Below, in pieces: positions 61,201 to 64,000 of a stretch of DNA of 64,000 nucleotides. The notes under the pieces are model-generated. The model was given only the letters and a program-made list of their open reading frames with translations. It ran no database searches and had not been told where the DNA came from. The stretch spans positions 1,005,001 to 1,069,000 of the forward strand of contig NZ_CP060204.1 in NCBI RefSeq assembly GCF_014250475.1, in the 5' to 3' direction. A program made the position numbers and the translations under genes. Position 1 is the first letter of the stretch; each line of letters opens with the position of its first letter. The stretch comes from Selenomonas timonae. GTDB lineage: Bacteria; Bacillota; Negativicutes; Selenomonadales; Selenomonadaceae.

Positions 61201-63622
61201 TAAGGCAGTGAAGTACACCGGCTTTGACAATGCACTGAGCGATCTCGCAACGCGCAACAATACGGCAAAGAACTATCGTGTGGAGGGCGGCAGCAAGAGC
61301 TACACTGTCAACGATGCGAAGGGACGCATCAACCCGCTCTCGATCAATCCGAATCATCCGACCGACGGAGTCACTACGACCTTTGATGCCGCAGGTGCGA
61401 CGAAAATCTACGATCGTACGCGTGCGGTCAAGTACAACGGGCAGAGCACCTCTGAGGCGCTCAAGAACTACCTCACAGATGCGACGGTGATGGTCGGCGG
61501 GAAGGCACGGAGCATCAGGGACGAAATTGAGATCGACCCGACGAAGACGCACTACGACGACAAGAACGCGGGGACAGGCAAGACCGTCACCTACGGGTTC
61601 AAGTATAAGGGCGACAACTTCGAGATTGCTGACTTTACGAGGGAGAGTGATGTCAAGGGAGAGATCAAGCGGAAGGATGTCAAAGTTCTGCCGGTCGATC
61701 AGCTTTGGAAGACCTATGACTCCGAGCGTGATGTCTATGTCGAAGGTGACGACAGCATTTTCACGCGGCGCGGTGGCAAACAGGGGAAGCGTGTCACCAC
61801 AGGGGATAGCGTTCTGGAGCTTGAGCCGAATGGAATCATCAGCGGCGATGTCGTTCAGAATGATTCGTGGGCAGAGTTCACGGATGAGAATGCAGGGACG
61901 GGGAAGAAGGTGAAATATCACACTTCTTTCAGCGGCACGGATGCTGCGAACTATCGCTTTGTCGATGTGTTCGGCGGGAAGATCACCAAACCGTTGGAAA
62001 CCAACAATAACACCATCGCGAAGCGCAAGCTGAACATCGTCTTTGACGGGCTTCCGTATGTCAAAAAAGCATACGATACGGATACGAAGAATGACCAGAT
62101 AACGGCACGCATTACGGACGATCCGAATGGACATACGCGCACGGTGCTCCAGCGTGACGGCATGGGCGTCTTTGGCGACCGCCTCGCCCAGCTCAACAAC
62201 GGGAATATCCAGAGCGACTATGGCTACGGCAGTACCGATGCGACCTTCCGTGCAGATGCGAATGCAGATAAGCACAAGGATGTGCAGTACCGCGGCGTCG
62301 GCAATGCACTCCGCAACCTCCTTGGCGGCTATGCCGATAACTACGAGCCGATTCCGGACAACGCATACAGCGACGGAGCAATCAGACAGGCGGATGTCTC
62401 TAGGAACGAATTTGATCCCAACTTTACGCATGCACACAAGGAGTATGATGGCACGTCCGACGTGCAGAACCTTGACGAGCGGTATGACGAGGCGCGTAGT
62501 TTCTGGAACGCTCATAAGCTGGATCAGTCCAATATCGAGTCTCTTACAGGATCATACAGAGGAACTTCGTCAAAGAGAGGGAAGGATGTCGGTACAAACA
62601 AGATTGTTGACTACACGCTGAAACTCAGCAATCGGAACTTTAATTTTGTCGGTTGGGATGGGGTGATTCAGAAAGAGGGAACGGGCGACATTACCCCGCG
62701 CGAACTCACCGCAGATTATCTGCCGAAGCAGACGAAGGTCTACGACGGCACGAAGAATATCGCAAGTGTCGGTGACAGCCTCGTGACGTTCCGCCACAAA
62801 TCGGGAGCGAACGCATTCATCAACGGGGATAAGGTTCGGAACAGCTCCACAGCAACGTACGGTGACGCGAATGTTGCGTGGCAGGACAATGCGTGGAAGA
62901 ACGGCGACGGTACAGTAGCGGACAAGGATGTCGACTATGATCTGCGACTTTCCGGCACGGATGCCGCGAACTACAAGATCGTCGATGAGAAGGGCAATGA
63001 GATTGCGTCAACTACCCGTAAGACGGGCAGAATCACGCCGAAGGAGATTCATCTGAAAGCCGATCCGCAGACGCGCTGGATCAACGAGGGGCTGCCCGAC
63101 AGCTATACGGGCACGCCGACAGGGAAGGACTATGCGACGGGCGTCAATGGCGAAGCACTCCCCGGCGAGATCTACTACAACTCGCCGGATGGCCGCCTGC
63201 GCTGGGGCGACTACGCAATCAACGGCTACTATCGTCCGTCGGACAAGGCGCAGTATCAGCGTCCCGACGGCACGCGTTATCAGCTCGCAGACGGCACGTA
63301 CGACGGGGACAGCGTCGCGCGGAACTATCGTTTCGTTCAAGACCCTGCGAACGCGACCGCGCTCCATATCGGACCGTATGTCCCCGATACCGACTACTAT
63401 CAGGCACTCACGCAGACGAGCAAGATGCTCCCCGATGAGTACGCCTATGAGAATGCCTCACTTGATCGTCGCAGCCACTTCGGCCGCGATCCCGAGGCGG
63501 AGATTTCCTATGAACCGCCCTCCCTCAACATGGTCAAGGATGGTGTCGACATCAGCAAGAACGGCATAGAGATCACGGATGAGACGGTATTCCGCCTCGT
63601 GAACGAGGTGTTCGGTGCGTGA
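52220..63622 (+). CDS. Giant TpsA-type exoprotein with ~25 YDG/MBG-like repeats
   Basis: 3800 residues. ATG 52220 is chosen because GGGAGAGCGG lies 8 nt upstream and a clean signal peptide follows (VCYAIIAGMAGAFLIPQIGF, then A-APTGG). The N-terminal TPS secretion domain (~35-270) has NVIEWKDYSLTS and YIVNPNGVIFGKGAEVDVG. GLUG-type repeats follow (~270-430: GYAGLFGKTDTGARVENLG, FVGGIVGYTKDT). Then come about 25 units of ~105-130 residues, each opening with K-[VIT]-Y-[DN]-G and often containing GNY and GxITP/GxITR, from about nt 54175 to 63040. The C-terminal ~190 residues are Tyr-rich and lack a barrel or LPxTG. It needs a TpsB; none is adjacent. Likely a very long surface adhesin. Confidence 0.9.
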   Translation: MKNHRTKLSQRVCYAIIAGMAGAFLIPQIGFAAPTGGTVVSGGATISRVGNDTNITGGATNNVIEWKDYSLTSVERVIHDGKAKTKNYLNIVTGANTSNINGKILGGNNVYIVNPNGVIFGKGAEVDVGNFYVSTQATNTVNKDADMANNVSPLGTTAGLSDVVNMGTLKATKVEVYGKHIRFLNAGDVTGSVVMHTDTVNDGTAHIGYRGTAPTSGYTVNGAAATAANNYYQLVSTTTEFQDINNDLTKNYMLENDIDFTVAGNKTAITPIGGNTKNAFTGKLDGNFFKVQNFTVSGVGYAGLFGKTDTGARVENLGVTGAEITGLSGGSAPPTAYSAGGIIAYATGTKLKNVYVKDTTVNGNDTFVGGIVGYTKDTTIDSAYSQAKIGEGGGIIGWSDSGTVVNDSYSNSSTLAGTLGTDFVYIVDPSGDTTINNSYAVGTRFTTTRTALIPSKTHNVYLIDKDINNNYIAEDIVSGTKKTATSSATYSAWGSAINNTGAPGAKWRIYEGRTMPMLTAFMNGTSTATYNYRYFNADGSYNSDTSNTVKSNNGADVTGLTYNSQYIKIVGAPDTTVGDKTNVIYSDAPDMAKIKDYENGTTKDFDKTNGIRNVGTKAILWTDQDGPNLRGVNITIDKRQVKLNNGNINPTRVYNGKKDVTQAFIDALTSGTIKSEGFTAEDIASNSVQLNFTAGNFKAQMADKHVGTNKEVTFTGSIGFDGDDKNNYEFDGTSINNLKGKATITKAPLYLTIHKTTANAKIYDGTSVVKDDVMKQSVGTPNIELDKTKTAPLTTASDQTIPDGAIMRDENDTVDTVDLKTINDPKYTDASGNEELHAGTHKLQYTNVGLRSDSGYEDGQNYELYYTPADNNQSKVSSETVYLDGTINRRQITKDSFKVYDRTTHAEKPAQKVYDGTTEFNPTNVYLSSHAPAVGDTGIVSRDENHITFKLIGDKGYFTDNSGTRTKNVKEATKLAYQVMGESDAPNTYRLEDYYVLEGTTQKDLNNTFDVTGAGKITPKALTATVVNNNITKVYDAMQEQTDGNRNITTGNTLVRITGYVSGDSPRTNTSTAKYDSKNVVVDISGDPTTQGVEYYASFVKGTGAESDNYTFDQTTDTENVTNTLTLSDSSYRGTITPRTITVKFNDASKIYDGTATNNMKSVASLDDGLSNDVLDADDIKPSNVITTNVTSRYGDGTGSAFTASKHAGSRTVEYVGLSGALNKGGHNYKIDDKQYGVGTITRRRIDKSGFQVYNSDGTVANATKVYDGHDRYTLAPGAYLTGSAASGNTGIVADDYGKVTFALKTGSVGHFSSDADGNNRTSHKSEAHHVAYDVVARTSDASNSPLDNYTFGSAAEETANTLRNLETVNDTNPAHVTAAGSITPASIQAQTKEISKVYDGMREHTDGNRTEVKGNTVVSFTGWVSGQTRDNTSTALYATKDVARDSSDNVIKKSVTYTAQLTGQYADDYQIVNQSNAVISTPPTGSGAAKTVTANLGTVANAGTITPRKLNVTMRDVSKTYDGTAGNNSATVTGFTDDPASSVLADVLGVDNVTASRLTTKYQGMMSASPATATSTYGRGTTSFTANANASNGTQHDVQYTNMRTAFNNEFGVNAGNYTVDETVYGKGTINRRDISPDNFQVRDANGNIANATKVYDGTSSYTLKTGDHLTPNSGPSTGIIATDQNDVFFRLSGDGAQFADSSNNPTANVATATKVLYNVEATGDATKIRNYTLNGVALENGTGKVSGNGSITRRTLSLNLVQNSGIDKVYDGQTTLKDGAKKWNALRDNDSAGNVTYADGATAANKLVTTDGTSFNITSNYRNDANTAPDKNVRRDGSNNPIDKDILYNITLNGDATNYSFDKNGIVTDAESGLTLSATGKITPKDLSGALKKVTKVYDGTKNVDPLAVGLESGLNGVVSGDRVTLGSHTESFQSENVNGDGTTETIGGTAQKNWVNYSNLTLSGTDAGNYTLAPTAKGLGEITPYELNDGSITFTKTRATKVYDGTRDVKWTDGSSTTTNQKKYITSATVTVGSAPAVDILGDLKLEEAKYDTKDVDGGRKTDRVTYRLSYTDRSGKGNFSLGAGVTSFTTKGDGIITKKDVTATVKSPLTKTYDAGKDVVGVAKNNANQVVANASDNITLDGLVAGDGTTYTTTAGYADKNAGTNKQIDYTLNFTANGGNYNLKYNGADNAGAFSTNNNTITKRKVDVQFKNPPARTYNGSAENTAINPFVSSADAAVLRKDKQTLVNGTDVQNLAGIASKYVQNDRVTEDPNAGKDKLVRFDNVSAAMNNALGADASNYEFNETAYAKGTINKANIDTSKITFRTSGATKTYDGTDRVKYNGSSASDAVKNYITEATADLGGGHTADLRGDLVIDEKGTKYKSSNAGTGIRVTYKFRLTNSNIEISGTNEFEMHDTGEIKRRVLNLDLAQKSGIDKIYDTTKTVHDTDERHYNAFADHDAKGNVTYAAGTTEDTKLVRKAGNPETTVKVTAEYADENAGTKNVNYTAQIEGDAGKNYTLKYGATEGNAETKINFAATGTIAKRKLTLGFDKASKQYDTEADNPDQKKLMSAIADNSDARGVDTLKRDRILAADGTVNTGAFNTNNVVSEYGTRSNDPANPFTPDPNVGQKDVRYTNVKSALSGAKAGNYDIEDTVYGTGEITRAKIKAADFDFQIDPSKKTYDGTTTVYWKDKEGQWQEAKGEEGLNGAKKYYFGDRSTVKLANGRRVKVNPADFSLTEAAYQNKNVAGGTETWTDANGNTHRNWVNYKLHINTTNFDVEGERDTTRKGVGTITKRDLATMLPKHLIKEYDGQQTFDETNRDYVDALANENITHIVKADQGKIQLKVKGEYDDPNASAETKGDAKKGIHLPAAPNGRKVKYTLTLSGDAATLANYTIAGHDTTHTVTGKAADIYKKTLTVDVARKEKDYDGTAVVNNLVAGDITFSGLVGSETLSLDSGALNKVQGQYLDSNGNADANVSRDVHRNVLDKAVKYTGFDNALSDLATRNNTAKNYRVEGGSKSYTVNDAKGRINPLSINPNHPTDGVTTTFDAAGATKIYDRTRAVKYNGQSTSEALKNYLTDATVMVGGKARSIRDEIEIDPTKTHYDDKNAGTGKTVTYGFKYKGDNFEIADFTRESDVKGEIKRKDVKVLPVDQLWKTYDSERDVYVEGDDSIFTRRGGKQGKRVTTGDSVLELEPNGIISGDVVQNDSWAEFTDENAGTGKKVKYHTSFSGTDAANYRFVDVFGGKITKPLETNNNTIAKRKLNIVFDGLPYVKKAYDTDTKNDQITARITDDPNGHTRTVLQRDGMGVFGDRLAQLNNGNIQSDYGYGSTDATFRADANADKHKDVQYRGVGNALRNLLGGYADNYEPIPDNAYSDGAIRQADVSRNEFDPNFTHAHKEYDGTSDVQNLDERYDEARSFWNAHKLDQSNIESLTGSYRGTSSKRGKDVGTNKIVDYTLKLSNRNFNFVGWDGVIQKEGTGDITPRELTADYLPKQTKVYDGTKNIASVGDSLVTFRHKSGANAFINGDKVRNSSTATYGDANVAWQDNAWKNGDGTVADKDVDYDLRLSGTDAANYKIVDEKGNEIASTTRKTGRITPKEIHLKADPQTRWINEGLPDSYTGTPTGKDYATGVNGEALPGEIYYNSPDGRLRWGDYAINGYYRPSDKAQYQRPDGTRYQLADGTYDGDSVARNYRFVQDPANATALHIGPYVPDTDYYQALTQTSKMLPDEYAYENASLDRRSHFGRDPEAEISYEPPSLNMVKDGVDISKNGIEITDETVFRLVNEVFGA

Positions 63623-63646
63623 TGAAAAACTGAGTATATAAGAATG

Positions 63647-63691
63647 ACAGCGCCCCATCGACGCCTCGAGAGAGTGTCGATGGGGCGCTGT
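63647..63691. terminator. Strong hairpin after giant tpsA
   Basis: A 16-bp perfect stem (63647-63662 with 63676-63691) with a 13-nt loop, 24 nt after the stop. There is little U-tract on either strand, but position and strength suggest termination or insulation from the RNA locus that follows. Confidence 0.6.
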
Positions 63692-63704
63692 TGCACAAAT
63701 GTTC

Positions 63705-63733
63705 TTGTAAAATTATAAAATGTGTTATATAAT
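63705..63733 (+). promoter_or_regulatory. Promoter of the repeat RNA
   Basis: TTGTAA (63705-63710), a 17-nt spacer and a perfect TATAAT (63728-63733). Transcription would start near 63740, just before the first partial repeat. Confidence 0.8.
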
Positions 63734-63739
63734 ATAAAT

Positions 63740-63914
63740 ACAAAAGGTGAGCCGACACCTAAAAACTCCACAGTAACACTCGGACGTAAGGGCTGAGAAG
63801 TCGGAGAGCGACGGTAAAACTCTACATAAAACCTAGACATAAGGGCTAGGAAGCCGGGGAGCGGCGGTAAAATCGGTGTGATTGGGGTCATCCTTGGAGA
63901 TGACCCCAATCTTT
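63740..63914 (+). ncRNA. Tandem-repeat structured RNA, candidate type III antitoxin
   Basis: One partial (about 63747-63777) and two full copies (from 63778 and 63831) of a 53-nt repeat. Each full copy folds as a 5-bp hairpin with loop ACRUAAGGG, then a 4-bp hairpin GYCG-GRGAG-CGRC, then GGUAAAA. Of 9 differences over the first 42 nt of the copies, 7 fall in stems, where four base pairs change in ways that keep pairing; only two are in loops. The array sits between a strong promoter and a terminator, upstream of an ORF, as in ToxI, AntiQ and CptI antitoxin RNAs. It does not match a riboswitch class I recognise. Confidence 0.55.
63881..63914 (+). terminator. Terminator between repeat RNA and downstream ORF
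   Basis: ATTGGGGTCAT (63881-63891) pairs perfectly with ATGACCCCAAT (63900-63910), followed by CTTTATG. The short U-tract suggests leaky termination, which would let some transcripts reach the ORF at 63938. Confidence 0.8.
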
Positions 63915-63937
63915 ATGTGTATATGGTGGTTTTGTAA

Positions 63938-64000
63938 ATGAAGAAATACAGCTGTGATGAAGCAATACAAATCTTGCATAGATCTGCGATTGCTTATCGG
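63938..64000 (+). CDS. Start of an unknown protein, candidate toxin, truncated by window edge
   Basis: Only 21 codons are visible (MKKYSCDEAIQILHRSAIAY, then Arg). A GGTGGT stretch about 9 nt before the ATG may serve as a weak RBS. The residues look like the start of an amphipathic helix (EAIQILHRSAIAY). Too little is present to name a family. The context (repeat RNA, terminator, ORF) suggests an endoribonuclease toxin of a type III system; this is inference. Confidence 0.45.
   Translation, partial: MKKYSCDEAIQILHRSAIAYR

Noticed and set aside
60158-62515. 785-codon minus-strand ORF opposite the giant tpsA
   Set aside because: Antisense shadow of the repeat region; its apparent repeats mirror the YDG units on the plus strand.
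52220-63622. Regularly spaced repeats considered as a CRISPR array or satellite
   Set aside because: Units are 300-400 nt, diverged, in a single open frame, and translate to protein repeats.
63740-63914. Tandem RNA considered as a riboswitch such as the tandem glycine or mini-ykkC (guanidine-II) class
   Set aside because: Core motifs of those classes (glycine aptamer joining sequences; ACGR tetraloops) are absent, while the repeats-terminator-ORF order fits type III antitoxins better.

Overview
The window looks like a chromosome segment of a Negativicutes bacterium, most likely Selenomonas or a close relative. It is a diderm Firmicute with fairly GC-rich coding DNA. The evidence is a mix of lineages: a Gram-positive-type PolC replicase and meso-diaminopimelate dehydrogenase sit beside a full lipid A/Kdo/Lpt outer-membrane cluster, several type V secretion proteins and flagellin. 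Genus is an inference from gene content; no 16S rRNA gene is present.

Layout. 1-5.7 kb: two tandem paralogous autotransporter-like surface proteins. The first is cut by the window edge and the second is broken by a single-base frameshift; a small thioesterase-like gene lies between them on the minus strand. 5.9-9.0 kb: a small unknown protein, DAP dehydrogenase, a methyltransferase and a proline-rich membrane protein. 9.1-13.6 kb: branched-chain amino acid genes ilvN-ilvC, then leuC-leuD-leuB. 13.7-15.8 kb: an MFS exporter (minus) and a DEDDh exonuclease with a terminator in its leader. 15.9-19.9 kb: a two-partner secretion pair, tpsB and tpsA. 20.1-20.4 kb: tmRNA on the minus strand, divergent from lpxC.

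20.6-35.5 kb: a nearly uninterrupted LPS operon, lpxC-fabZ-lpxA-lpxI-lpxB-msbA-(waaA::lpxK)-kdsB-kdsA-kdsD-kdsC-lpxL-lptC-lptA-lptB. It makes lipid A, makes and attaches Kdo, flips the product and supplies most of the Lpt export bridge. LpxI replaces LpxH, WaaA and LpxK are fused, and lpxD and lptF/G are not in the window. 35.6-38.5 kb: a flavin reductase, a small membrane protein and a chemotaxis receptor. 38.6-39.0 kb: two identical tRNA-Gly genes and a tRNA with anticodon CAU.

39.0-49.4 kb: housekeeping genes cca, gamma-carbonic anhydrase, ndk, cobalamin adenosyltransferase, polA, coaE, a lytic transglycosylase and polC. This PolC lacks the proofreading exonuclease normally inserted in its PHP domain. 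49.5-50.6 kb: a DUF4160/DUF2442 pair and a remnant of an Rpn-type transposase/nuclease. 50.7-52.1 kb: flagellin behind a good sigma-28 promoter. 52.2-63.6 kb: one 3800-residue TpsA-like exoprotein with about 25 YDG/MBG-type repeats.

The last 300 bases hold the most unusual element: a strong promoter, two and a half 53-nt RNA repeats whose two hairpins covary between copies, a terminator, and the start of an ORF that runs off the window. This is the architecture of a type III (RNA-protein) toxin-antitoxin locus, though the toxin is too truncated to confirm.
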